Assembly: GCA_900549485.1 (NCBI GenBank)
Contig: UROG01000011.1
Span: forward strand, 1 to 52,815
From: an uncultured Eubacteriales bacterium
Lineage (GTDB): Bacteria; Bacillota; Clostridia; Oscillospirales; Oscillospiraceae
Direction: 5' to 3'
DNA length: 52,815 nt
Shown here: one piece after another, positions 24,379 to 32,541 of the stretch
Position numbering within the stretch: the stretch's first letter is position 1
Layout of the letters: each line of letters starts with the position of its first letter
The notes under the pieces: model-generated
Database searches by the model: none
Told to the model about the DNA's origin: nothing
The model's input: the letters and a program-made list of their open reading frames with translations, nothing else
Program-made: the position numbers and the translations under genes

Positions 24379-24902
24379 CATTCTGTTTTGCTGTTTATAC
24401 TGTCTATTTCACGCCCGATCGTCTCAAGGACGTTCCCGATATCCGGATACGTCTCTTCCGCTTCCCCGGGCTTTCCGTCCAGATCGCACAGGAACGACTG
24501 CCATTCGGAATTGATAAGCTCGATGGTTTTCTGCTGCTGCTCCCTGAGCTTGGCGATGCACGCGCCAACGCGCTTCACCGCATATTCCTGCCAGTGGGAA
24601 TCCTCCGCAAGCATCTGATCGCGCTTATCCTGCGCTTCCTTTATTATACCGGCGGCGCTGGCGTTGGCCTTATCCACGATGTCCTTATACAGGCTCTGTG
24701 CGGACATGACCGCCTCGCCGATCTCCGCTTTCTTGCTGTTAAGACCCTCAAGCTGTTTTTTAAGGGCTTTGTTTTCTTCCGAAAGAGCTATCGCCTGATC
24801 CCGGATCTCATCAAACACGGCATTGACTTTATTGGCGTTGTAGTATTTCTTTTTTACAAGTTCTATGCTTATCGAGTCAAAATATTCCCTGTCAAGTGCC
24901 AT
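24378..24902 (-). CDS. DivIVA-like coiled-coil protein
   Basis: A 174-residue cytoplasmic protein with a DivIVA-like start (SISIELVKKKYYNANKVNAVFDEI) and a coiled coil from about residue 32 to 75 (ALSEENKALKKQLEGLN). A second helical stretch follows and then an acidic tail. DivIVA/GpsB relatives sense membrane curvature and scaffold division or wall proteins. GGAG precedes the ATG. It follows the zinc-ribbon membrane protein by 16 bp, so the two form one unit. It is shorter than the main DivIVA and could be a specialised paralogue. Confidence 0.7.
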   Translation of the reverse strand: MALDREYFDSISIELVKKKYYNANKVNAVFDEIRDQAIALSEENKALKKQLEGLNSKKAEIGEAVMSAQSLYKDIVDKANASAAGIIKEAQDKRDQMLAEDSHWQEYAVKRVGACIAKLREQQQKTIELINSEWQSFLCDLDGKPGEAEETYPDIGNVLETIGREIDSINSKTE

Positions 24903-24918
24903 CAGTCAAGCTCCGTTC

Positions 24919-25812
24919 TTATTGGGCGTCAGCAACCGATACGCTTGCTTCGCTGCTCGTCTTCTTTATACCGTTGACGTCCGAAATGACACAGCGATAC
25001 GTTCCCTCGGCTGCCTTGGTTATGCCGTTTGCCCAAAGGACGGATTTATATTCGCCGTTTTCCATAAGGTTTTCAAGCCTTAATCCATACTGATCGTTGG
25101 AGGTCGCTTTGCCGGTGAATACTATCTCCTCCCAGCCGCCGGTGGTGGAGTTATACTTCTGCCACTCGAACGATGTGTTGAGATTGAGATTGCCCTTGGC
25201 CTTGATGATGAACATCATGTTGTATTTGCCGAGACTCACCGGTCCCGTAAGGCTGGTGATATCCTTTGTTATGGATATGCTCGTGCTGGCAAGCTGGTTA
25301 TACGCCTCCTGCTGAACGTTGGCGACGGTGCTGTCAAGGCTGCCTATTCTTTCCTCGAGGGAAGAGTAAGACATCTGCACCTGCGCGACAGCGGCTTCAA
25401 GCGTGTTTGCGCGATCCTTGAGATTGGCGTTTACCATGCAGACCATAACAAGACAGATAAAGCTGAAAATCGCCGCGGCGGCGGAAATGACCGTAGCCGC
25501 CTGAACCTTGGGAAGATTTACGCTCACGCCCTTCTTCGCCGGTTTTTCGTCCTGCGCAAAGGGGTCCTCCTCAAAAGTATCGTTTGTCTCGCCGTAGCCG
25601 TAATGATCGTATCCGGCATTGCTGTCATATCCGCTCTGGGCGTAATCGCCCTGATTGTAATTGCTCTGGTCATAGCCGGTCTGCGAATAGTCGCCCAAGT
25701 CAAGGCTTTCCTGCACATAGCCGTTCTGATCGTCGCCATACAGAGGGCTGTTGCACACGGGGCAAACCTGCGCGTTGTCATCGACTTCGTTTCCGCAATA
25801 TTTGCAAATCAT
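24919..25812 (-). CDS. Zinc-ribbon membrane protein with external Ig-like domain
   Basis: 297 residues, unknown function. An N-terminal zinc ribbon (CKYCGNE at about 3-9 and CPVCNS at about 17-22) is followed by a Tyr/Gln/Asn/Gly-rich low-complexity segment to about 85 (GYDQSNYNQGDYAQSGYD). A membrane helix lies at about 105-130 and a short coiled coil near 135-170. The external C-terminal domain ends in YRCVISDVNGIKKTSS, like an Ig fold. ATG 25812 is preferred over GTG 25821 because GAGG is at the right distance. It is the first gene of a unit with the DivIVA-like protein. Confidence 0.7.
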   Translation of the reverse strand: MICKYCGNEVDDNAQVCPVCNSPLYGDDQNGYVQESLDLGDYSQTGYDQSNYNQGDYAQSGYDSNAGYDHYGYGETNDTFEEDPFAQDEKPAKKGVSVNLPKVQAATVISAAAAIFSFICLVMVCMVNANLKDRANTLEAAVAQVQMSYSSLEERIGSLDSTVANVQQEAYNQLASTSISITKDITSLTGPVSLGKYNMMFIIKAKGNLNLNTSFEWQKYNSTTGGWEEIVFTGKATSNDQYGLRLENLMENGEYKSVLWANGITKAAEGTYRCVISDVNGIKKTSSEASVSVADAQ

Positions 25813-25873
25813 TTTCTGCACCTCATGTTCCTGTGTATACGTTTAAAATGGTTCCCATATTCAAGGTTACATA

Positions 25874-25903
25874 ATTATAACACTGTTGTAACCATTTTGT
25901 CAA
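25874..25903 (-). promoter_or_regulatory. Sigma-A promoter of the zinc-ribbon/DivIVA-like unit
   Basis: Minus strand TTGACA (25898-25903) and TATAAT (25874-25879), both perfect, at 18-bp spacing. Confidence 0.8.
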
Positions 25904-25950
25904 TATATTACTGCGTAAAGTTACGAAAAATATTTCTGTTCTACGGAGCA

Positions 25951-27312
25951 TCACATCCAGATGAGCCAGAGAAGGATATAGCCGGTCGTAACTGCCGTAA
26001 GTGTAAAGGGAACGCTGTATTTCATGAACTCGCCCGCCTTGACCTCGTAGCCTTCGCGGCGCAGGATGGAAAGTCCCGTTATATTTGCAGACGCTCCGAT
26101 AGGCGTAATGTTCCCGCCGAGTGTTGCGCCGACAAGCAGTCCGAAGTAAAGCAGGTTTGTCGGAACCACGACTTCCCCGACGGAGGTGAGCTTTTCGGCA
26201 ATTACCGCCACCACAGGGAGCATTGTGGCAGTATACGGGATGTTATCAATGAACGCGGAGAAGCCGACCGACGCCCAGACAATGACCGTATACACAAGGA
26301 AGACCGATTTTCTGCTTCCGTCGCCGCCGATGGAGCTGAGCAGAGAGCCTATAAGGTCGATTATTCCTGCCTTCTGTATCCCGCCGATAACGACAAAAAG
26401 ACCTGCCAGCAGCGCTATGGTATAGAAATCTATCTCGCCGAACGCCTTTTTCATCACTTCAAAGCTCTTGTCCTTTATGCTCTGCCGGATGACGCCCACG
26501 AGGAAGAAGGCGATGCAGATAAGACCGTTTGTTATGTCGGGCTTATAGAACTGTCCGGGCTTTGCGTTCATTTCGTAGGGGATGAACGAAACGCCGATAA
26601 GCGCCGCCACCGTGCCGACAAGAAGCCATGTCGGAACCATATCCTCAACGGGCGTGACGTCGCTGACGCGAACCTTTTTGTTGTCCTTGCGGCACATTAT
26701 AAGGATAATGACCGCCGAGGCAAGCGCGCCGATCTCCGTTACCCAGAACATACCGGCTTTTCCGTCAACAAAGAAGAAATCCATAAAGTCAAGGCTTGCG
26801 GCCTTGCCGAGGAGGATAGACGTCGTATCGCCGACAAGCGTCGCCGCCCCCTGGAGATTTGACGACACGGCGATGCAGATTATCGCCGGTACGGGAGAAA
26901 TGTCTATTTTCCTGCACAGCGCGACCGCCACGGGAGCCACCATAAGCACCGTCGCCACGTTGTCAACGAACGCGGAGATAATGCCCGCGAACATCGACAG
27001 CGTTACTATTATCCATTTCACGGTGCTGACCTTTGTGATGATCAGATCGCTCAGCCGCTGCGGCATCCTGGATTCGATAAAGAGATATACCGTCCCCATT
27101 GTACCCGCTATCATCATGATAACATTCCAGTCTATCTGGGAGAGAGCATCGCGCCATGTATAACTGAAATCCGGAAAAATCCCCAGACTGCCGACCGCCA
27201 CAAAAATAACGGCGGAGACTATCGCAACGTATGGTCTCAGCTTCTGGAAAGCGAACATGAGTATGTAGGTCACGGCAAAAACGATCAGTGCAAAGACAGT
27301 CAATGAATCCAT
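25951..27312 (-). CDS. SLC13/ArsB-type ion transporter (IT superfamily)
   Basis: A 453-residue transporter with about 11-12 helices. It shows the two-fold repeat of the ion-transporter superfamily: MFAGIISAFVDNVATVLMVAPV in the first half and VGFSAFIDNIPYTATMLPVV in the second, each with the SAFxDN motif, and GGNITPIGASANI near the end. Such proteins move anions (dicarboxylates, sulfate, arsenite) or act as Na+/H+ antiporters of the NhaD kind; the substrate cannot be told by eye. GGAGGG precedes the ATG. It is monocistronic, with TATAAT at 27354-27359 upstream. Confidence 0.85.
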   Translation of the reverse strand: MDSLTVFALIVFAVTYILMFAFQKLRPYVAIVSAVIFVAVGSLGIFPDFSYTWRDALSQIDWNVIMMIAGTMGTVYLFIESRMPQRLSDLIITKVSTVKWIIVTLSMFAGIISAFVDNVATVLMVAPVAVALCRKIDISPVPAIICIAVSSNLQGAATLVGDTTSILLGKAASLDFMDFFFVDGKAGMFWVTEIGALASAVIILIMCRKDNKKVRVSDVTPVEDMVPTWLLVGTVAALIGVSFIPYEMNAKPGQFYKPDITNGLICIAFFLVGVIRQSIKDKSFEVMKKAFGEIDFYTIALLAGLFVVIGGIQKAGIIDLIGSLLSSIGGDGSRKSVFLVYTVIVWASVGFSAFIDNIPYTATMLPVVAVIAEKLTSVGEVVVPTNLLYFGLLVGATLGGNITPIGASANITGLSILRREGYEVKAGEFMKYSVPFTLTAVTTGYILLWLIWM

Positions 27313-27353
27313 ATGCCCTCCAAAGTTTTCAATAATGAACTTCTAACCTTGGT

Positions 27354-27382
27354 ATTATAGCACCTTTCTTATGTCTTGTCTT
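27354..27382 (-). promoter_or_regulatory. Possible promoter of the ion transporter gene
   Basis: Minus strand AAGACA (27377-27382) and TATAAT (27354-27359) at 17-bp spacing. The -10 is perfect and the -35 is weak. Confidence 0.5.
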
Positions 27383-27563
27383 AGAAATTTCTGTAAATAA
27401 AAGGGGAACGAACGCTCGTCCGCAAAGTCCCGTTTTTGGCTTAATAAAGCCACTCTACAAATAGTATAGTCGCAGCGGCGGTGAAAATGTGAAAAAATTG
27501 TTGCTTTTGAAGGCGCAAAGTCCTAAACTGTTCCGCAGTACGGGAAAAGGGAGAATTATAACA

Positions 27564-28460
27564 GTGAGTGATACAGAAAAGAAAAAGAGAAGACGCGGCG
27601 ACAGACGCGACGCACGCTGGGTAAGAGAGGCGCCGGGACTTCAGACGGTAATGTGCGACATCATGCCCAACCGCACAGACTGCGAGGTGTACCTGCACGA
27701 CACCTTTGACGCGACGGAGCTTCTTAAATATCTCGAAAAGAAAAACGCGGAGCACCCCGATTACAAGACCACGATGTTCCATGCGTTTGTCGTGTGCGTT
27801 GCGCGTATGCTCAAGGAGCGGCCGAAGATGAACTATTTCGTCTCCGGACACCGCATATATGAGCATAACGACATCACCTTATCCTTTATAGTAAAGCGCC
27901 GTTTTAACGATTCCGCCGAGGAGTCTCTCATGGTATACACCGCCAAGGACGGAGACACCCTCGACAGCGTCAGCCGCAAAATAGTAGGCGACGTCAGGGA
28001 AACGAGGAAGAGCGAACATTCCACGGACGGCATTGACGTGTGGATCGACCGTTTCGCCGCTATCCCCCGCCCGCTCAGAATGTTCCTGCTGCGCGTTGTG
28101 CGCTGGCTCGATTTCTGGGGGCTTGTTCCGCGGGCGCTTACCGACGGCGACACCAATTACAGCAGCGTGCTTCTGAGCAATTTGGGCAGCATAAAGGGTC
28201 CCGCGGTATATCACCACCTCAACAACTACGGCACGAACAGCATTGTCGTCACTATCGGTACGCTCCGCAAGGCGGAGGTCATCAGGGAGGACGGCACGAA
28301 GGAGATACGCGATGTGTTCGATGTGGGCGCTACGCTTGACGAGCGCATCGGCGACGGGTTTTACTTTGTCCGCAGTCTCAACCTTGTAAAATATATGTTC
28401 GCTCATCCCGAGCTGCTGGAAAAACCGCTGAGCGAACCCAGCGGATACGATTACAAATAA
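27564..28460 (+). CDS. E2/CAT-like acyltransferase domain protein with His-to-Glu change at the catalytic motif
   Basis: A 298-residue stand-alone relative of the catalytic domain of 2-oxo acid dehydrogenase E2 and chloramphenicol acetyltransferase. The segment SNLGSIKGPAVYHHLNN matches the E2 core. The following VGATLDERIGDGFYF aligns with the E2 catalytic SFDHRVIDG, but His is replaced by Glu (codon 28341-28343) while the Asp-Gly pair is kept. No lipoyl or subunit-binding domain is present. The start is taken as GTG 27564 with GGGAG upstream; ATG 27489 adds 25 residues without a ribosome site. It is 20 bp upstream of an acyl ligase, suggesting a joint acyl-transfer role; substrate unknown. 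Confidence 0.8.
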   Translation: MSDTEKKKRRRGDRRDARWVREAPGLQTVMCDIMPNRTDCEVYLHDTFDATELLKYLEKKNAEHPDYKTTMFHAFVVCVARMLKERPKMNYFVSGHRIYEHNDITLSFIVKRRFNDSAEESLMVYTAKDGDTLDSVSRKIVGDVRETRKSEHSTDGIDVWIDRFAAIPRPLRMFLLRVVRWLDFWGLVPRALTDGDTNYSSVLLSNLGSIKGPAVYHHLNNYGTNSIVVTIGTLRKAEVIREDGTKEIRDVFDVGATLDERIGDGFYFVRSLNLVKYMFAHPELLEKPLSEPSGYDYK

Positions 28461-28480
28461 TTTTCTGAAGAGGCTTTATA

Positions 28481-30226
28481 ATGGAAAACATCACCGCTAA
28501 AACCCCATGGGAAAACTTCATGGGCGGAGTGCCGATGCATCTGGATTACTTTGACGGTTCAATGTACGACGCCGTCAAGGCGATCGCCGAAAAATACCCG
28601 AACAACGTCGCTTTTGACTTCATGGGCAAATCGACCACATATAAATCCATGATGGCGGATATAGAAAAGTGCGCAAAGGCGCTGAAGACCATCGGTGTGC
28701 GTGAAAACGAAAAAGTCACGATAGCCATGCCCAACTGTCCGCAGGCTATCTATATGTTCTACGCGGTGAACCTTATCGGCGCAATCGCCAACATGATCCA
28801 CCCGCTCTCCGCAGAAAAGGAGATAGAATTTTATCTCAACGAATCCGACAGCGTCACTGCGATAACTCTCGACCAGTTCTACCACAAGTTTGAGAACATC
28901 CGCCAGAACACCAAGATAGTAAATATCATAATCGCAAGCGTTCAGGACGCGCTTTCCAAGCCCATAAGAGCCGGATATATGCTCACCGAGGGCAGGAAGA
29001 TCGCAAAAATCCCCAAGGATGCGCCCGTTATCCGCTGGGATGAGTTCCTCAAGCTCAGCAAATGCTGCTTCTATAATTATAAGGTGGAGCGCAGGAGCGA
29101 CGATCCCGCCGTTATTCTCTATTCCGGCGGCACCACCGGCACGACAAAGGGCATCGTGCTTACAAACCGCAACTTCAACGCACTCGGTCAGCAGGTCATT
29201 GCCGCCAATCCCATGTTCCGCCCCGGCGACAAAATGCTCTCCGCAATGCCTATTTTCCACGGCTTCGGTCTGGGCGTGTGCATACACACCATGCTCTCGC
29301 AGGGCGGCAGATGCATCCTCGTTCCGCGTGTCAATCCCAAGGAATATCCCAAGCTGGTCGTCAGGAACCGCTGTAACTTCATAGCGGGCGTCCCGACGCT
29401 GTATGAAGCCATGCTGCGCGCCCACTCCATGAAAAACGCCGATCTCAGCAGTCTCAAGGGCGTTTTCTCCGGCGGCGATTCGCTTTCCATAGAGCTGAAA
29501 AAGAAATTCGATAGATTCCTTTATGATCACGGCTCCGTCGTGCAGATACGCGAGGGCTACGGCACGACCGAAACGGTCACTGCCTGCTGTCTTACACCTC
29601 CCCAGATGTCCAAGGAAGGCAGCATCGGCGTCCCCTTCCCCGATACATATATCAAGATCGTCAAGCCCGGCACCGACGAGGAGCTGCCCTACGGTGAGGA
29701 GGGCGAGATCCTGCTGGCAGGTCCCACCGTCATGAAAGAATACATGAACCATCCCGAAGAGACGGCAAACACCCTGCGCCGCCACGCCGACGGCCTCACA
29801 TGGGTCTACACCGGCGATCTCGGAACGATGGATCAGGAGGGCTTCATCTACTTCAAGGGCCGCGCAAAGAGAATGATAATCTCCTCCGGCTACAACATCT
29901 ACCCCGGGCAGATAGAAAATATTCTCGACGCGCACGAAAAGGTCGATATGAGCTGTGTTATCGGCGTTCCCGACGCATACAGGATGCAGAAGGTCAAGGC
30001 CTTTGTAAAGCTTCCCGCAGGCGTACCGGCAAACGATGAGACCAAAGAGGAGCTTATGGCCTACTGCCGCAAGAACATCGCAAAATACGCCATGCCGTAT
30101 GATATAGAATTCCGCGAGCAGCTGCCCAAGACCCTTGTCGGCAAAGTCGCATACCGCGTTCTTGAGGAAGAAGAGCTTGCCAAGATAAAGGCCGAGGAAG
30201 AGGCAAAAGAAACCGCAACCGTATGA
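28481..30226 (+). CDS. Acyl-CoA synthetase / AMP-dependent acyl ligase
   Basis: A 581-residue member of the ANL superfamily that activates a carboxylic acid as acyl-AMP, then usually as a CoA thioester. Motifs: YSGGTTGTTKG phosphate loop (about 212-222), EGYGTTE (about 358), YTGDLG, and the hinge RAKRMIISSGYNIYPGQIE. The C-terminal lysine lies in PKTLVGKVAYR. The chain length cannot be judged. It follows the E2-like gene after 20 bp and ends at a terminator. The charged C-terminus (EEELAKIKAEEEAKE) is an extra tail. Confidence 0.9.
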   Translation: MENITAKTPWENFMGGVPMHLDYFDGSMYDAVKAIAEKYPNNVAFDFMGKSTTYKSMMADIEKCAKALKTIGVRENEKVTIAMPNCPQAIYMFYAVNLIGAIANMIHPLSAEKEIEFYLNESDSVTAITLDQFYHKFENIRQNTKIVNIIIASVQDALSKPIRAGYMLTEGRKIAKIPKDAPVIRWDEFLKLSKCCFYNYKVERRSDDPAVILYSGGTTGTTKGIVLTNRNFNALGQQVIAANPMFRPGDKMLSAMPIFHGFGLGVCIHTMLSQGGRCILVPRVNPKEYPKLVVRNRCNFIAGVPTLYEAMLRAHSMKNADLSSLKGVFSGGDSLSIELKKKFDRFLYDHGSVVQIREGYGTTETVTACCLTPPQMSKEGSIGVPFPDTYIKIVKPGTDEELPYGEEGEILLAGPTVMKEYMNHPEETANTLRRHADGLTWVYTGDLGTMDQEGFIYFKGRAKRMIISSGYNIYPGQIENILDAHEKVDMSCVIGVPDAYRMQKVKAFVKLPAGVPANDETKEELMAYCRKNIAKYAMPYDIEFREQLPKTLVGKVAYRVLEEEELAKIKAEEEAKETATV

Positions 30227-30243
30227 TAAAATAAAAAAATACA

Positions 30244-30283
30244 GGGCTGTTTCAAAGTTTTTTGAAGCAGCCCCGGTTTTTTT
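30244..30283 (+). terminator. Rho-independent terminator of the acyl ligase unit
   Basis: A 13-bp stem with one mismatch (30244-30256 with 30261-30273) is followed by CGG and a run of Ts at 30277-30283. Confidence 0.8.
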
Positions 30284-30287
30284 GCTG

Positions 30288-30316
30288 TTGAAAAGCCTCG
30301 GGTGTTTCGGTATAAT
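30288..30316 (+). promoter_or_regulatory. Sigma-A promoter of the hydrolase-MalY unit
   Basis: TTGAAA (30288-30293) and TATAAT (30311-30316) at 17-bp spacing, directly after the preceding terminator. Confidence 0.75.
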
Positions 30317-30352
30317 ATGGCTTGTAATTCTGTCTGTAAGGGGAGGGGCATT

Positions 30353-31255
30353 ATGAATAAAAAGACTGTGATCGCATCGTCGCTTGCCGCCGCGGGGCTG
30401 TGCCTTGCGGAGGTTTACCGTTATGCCTTTTTCCGGTATCTTGGCATACTCAAAGTCTTTGACAGGAAAACCCATGCGGAAGAATACTACGAAAAACGCG
30501 ACCGGTTGCATGCGAAGCTGCTTGCCATGCCGCATACCCGGCATACCATAAAAAGCCGCCGCGGTAAGAAGCTTGTCGGCAATTATTATTGCTGCGGCGG
30601 CAAGCCCTGCGGAAGGATCGCTTTTATCGTCCACGGCTACCGCTCCGACGGGGCGGAGACGGCGGGGCCTTTTGCGGAATACTATTTTTCCAGAGGCTGG
30701 GACATATTCTGCCCCGACCATGCCGCCCATGGAGAGAGCGGCGGTCTTCTCATAGGCTATGACTTTTTCGAGAGTATCGACTGTCTTGATTGGCTGGATT
30801 ACCTCTCCGGACAGTTCGGCGGCGGCATACACGTTATCCTGCACGGCTTTTCCATGGGCGGCGGTACGGTGCTCAAGATGAGCGACCGTGTTCCGGACAC
30901 GGTGAAGTTCATCTGTTCCGACAGCGGCTTTTCCGATGCGGCGGAGCTTATCCGCCCCAAACTCGGCGCGCTTTACGAGCCTTTACGGTATGTCAACCGG
31001 CTTCTGAACGGGTATGACATTGAGGCGACGGATGTGCGCCCCAATCTCAAAAACGCCCGCGTACCGATCCTTTTTGTACACGGCACGGCGGATCCGACGG
31101 TTCCGTTTGAAATGGGCAGAGAGCTTTACGAAATGTGTCCCACGGAAAAGGACTGTCTTTTTACCGAGGGCGTGCTGCACATAGAAAGCATATATGCCGC
31201 GCCGGAAGAATATGCGCACAAGCTTGACAGCTTCATATCACGTTACACAGAGTAA
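30353..31255 (+). CDS. Alpha/beta hydrolase, membrane-anchored
   Basis: 300 residues with a hydrophobic N-terminus (about 5-20) that may anchor it outside, then an alpha/beta-hydrolase core. The nucleophile elbow is HGFSMGGG at about residue 168, the oxyanion HGYRSDG near 90, the acid in HGTADPTVP near 245 and the His in VLHIES near 277. This order fits serine hydrolases of the YqkD type; the substrate is unknown. The start at 30353 follows GGGAGGGG. It is 11 bp upstream of the MalY/PatB gene. Confidence 0.85.
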   Translation: MNKKTVIASSLAAAGLCLAEVYRYAFFRYLGILKVFDRKTHAEEYYEKRDRLHAKLLAMPHTRHTIKSRRGKKLVGNYYCCGGKPCGRIAFIVHGYRSDGAETAGPFAEYYFSRGWDIFCPDHAAHGESGGLLIGYDFFESIDCLDWLDYLSGQFGGGIHVILHGFSMGGGTVLKMSDRVPDTVKFICSDSGFSDAAELIRPKLGALYEPLRYVNRLLNGYDIEATDVRPNLKNARVPILFVHGTADPTVPFEMGRELYEMCPTEKDCLFTEGVLHIESIYAAPEEYAHKLDSFISRYTE

Positions 31256-31266
31256 GGAGAGCAGTA

Positions 31267-32463
31267 ATGAAATACGATTTTGAAACCGTTCTGAACAGAA
31301 AAGGAAAAGATTCCAAGGCTTTTGATGTGATTCCGTTTGAGGGCGTCGCTCCGGACGAGGGCTTTGACCCCATCCCGATGTGGATAGCCGACATGAGCTT
31401 TCCCGTTTCCCCCGCCGTCACAAAAGCGATCCTCAAGCGCATGGAGATGCCCAATTACGGCTACTTTGCCTTGCCGCAGGAGTATTTTGACACGATCATA
31501 AGCTGGCAGCGGCGCAGAAACGGCGTGACCGGTCTTGAAGAAAAATATATCGGCTATGAAAACGGCGTTCTCGGCGGCATAAGCTCCGCAGTACAGGCGT
31601 TCTCATCCCCCGGAGAAAAGATACTCATGCACTCCCCTACCTATGTCGGCTTCACGCACGTCATGGAGGATACGGGGCGTCCCGTTATCCACAGCGAACT
31701 CAAGCGTGACGAAAACGGTATATGGCGCATGGATTACGAGGACATGGACGCAAAGCTCAAGGCGAACAACATCCACCTTGCAATATTCTGTTCGCCTCAC
31801 AACCCCTGCGGCAGGGTATGGGAGCGCTGGGAGATAGAAAAGGCGATGGAAGTCTACGCCGCAAATGACTGCATCGTTATCTCGGACGAGATATGGTCGG
31901 ATATCATAATGCCCGGTCACAGGCACATCCCCACGCAGACCATATCTGAGGATGCAAAAAACCGCGTTATCGCGTTCTACTCCGCAAGCAAGACCGCGTC
32001 TCTCGCGGGGCTTGTAGGGTCGTATCATATCATATACAATTCCCTGCTGCGCGACCGCATCGCGCACAGAGCGGAGATGAGCCATTATAACGATCAGAAC
32101 GTTCTTTCGGTACACAGTCTCATAGGCGCTTTCTCGGCGGAGGGTGAAGAGTGGATAGACGAGATGATACAGGTCATTGAGAAAAACTTCTCTTACGCCG
32201 CGGACTTTATCGCAAAGAACTTTGACGGCGTTGAATTTATGAAGCCCGAGGGAACTTATATGCTGTATCTCGACTGCGGCAAATGGTGCCAAGCGCACGG
32301 CGTGAGTATAACCGAGCTTCAGCACAGAGGCGTCAGATGCGGCGTTATCTGGCAGGACGGCGAGGCATTCTGCCGCAAGGACACTATCCGCATGAATCTT
32401 GCCCTGCCCTTCTCAAGGCTTGAGGAAGCGATGGACAGGCTTAAAAAATACGCGTTTATATAA
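31267..32463 (+). CDS. MalY/PatB-type PLP-dependent C-S lyase or aminotransferase
   Basis: A 398-residue fold-type I PLP enzyme. The family start DPIPMWIADMSFPVSPAV, the NPCGRVW segment, the DEIWSDI cofactor aspartate and the PLP lysine in SASKTASLAGL (about residue 240) are present, with the closing RMNLALPFSRL. MalY/PatB proteins split cystathionine or other C-S bonds and some act as aminotransferases. AAGGAGAG precedes the ATG. It shares a transcript with the alpha/beta hydrolase. Confidence 0.93.
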   Translation: MKYDFETVLNRKGKDSKAFDVIPFEGVAPDEGFDPIPMWIADMSFPVSPAVTKAILKRMEMPNYGYFALPQEYFDTIISWQRRRNGVTGLEEKYIGYENGVLGGISSAVQAFSSPGEKILMHSPTYVGFTHVMEDTGRPVIHSELKRDENGIWRMDYEDMDAKLKANNIHLAIFCSPHNPCGRVWERWEIEKAMEVYAANDCIVISDEIWSDIIMPGHRHIPTQTISEDAKNRVIAFYSASKTASLAGLVGSYHIIYNSLLRDRIAHRAEMSHYNDQNVLSVHSLIGAFSAEGEEWIDEMIQVIEKNFSYAADFIAKNFDGVEFMKPEGTYMLYLDCGKWCQAHGVSITELQHRGVRCGVIWQDGEAFCRKDTIRMNLALPFSRLEEAMDRLKKYAFI

Positions 32464-32473
32464 CACGTCTTAC

Positions 32474-32520
32474 AAAAAAGGAACCAAAAGGCTCTTTCAG
32501 GTCTTTTGGTTCCTTTTTTT
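32474..32520. terminator. Bidirectional rho-independent terminator
   Basis: AAAAAAGGAACCAAAAG (32474-32490) and CTTTTGGTTCCTTTTTTT (32503-32520) form a 17-bp stem with A and T tracts on each side. It serves the convergent malY-like and sbcC genes. Confidence 0.9.
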
Positions 32521-32541
32521 ATGTCAGGCGGCTGCACCCAG

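Noticed and set aside
28559..30844. A 761-residue minus-strand reading frame
   Set aside because: It is antisense to the acyl ligase and the hydrolase and crosses their terminator and promoter.
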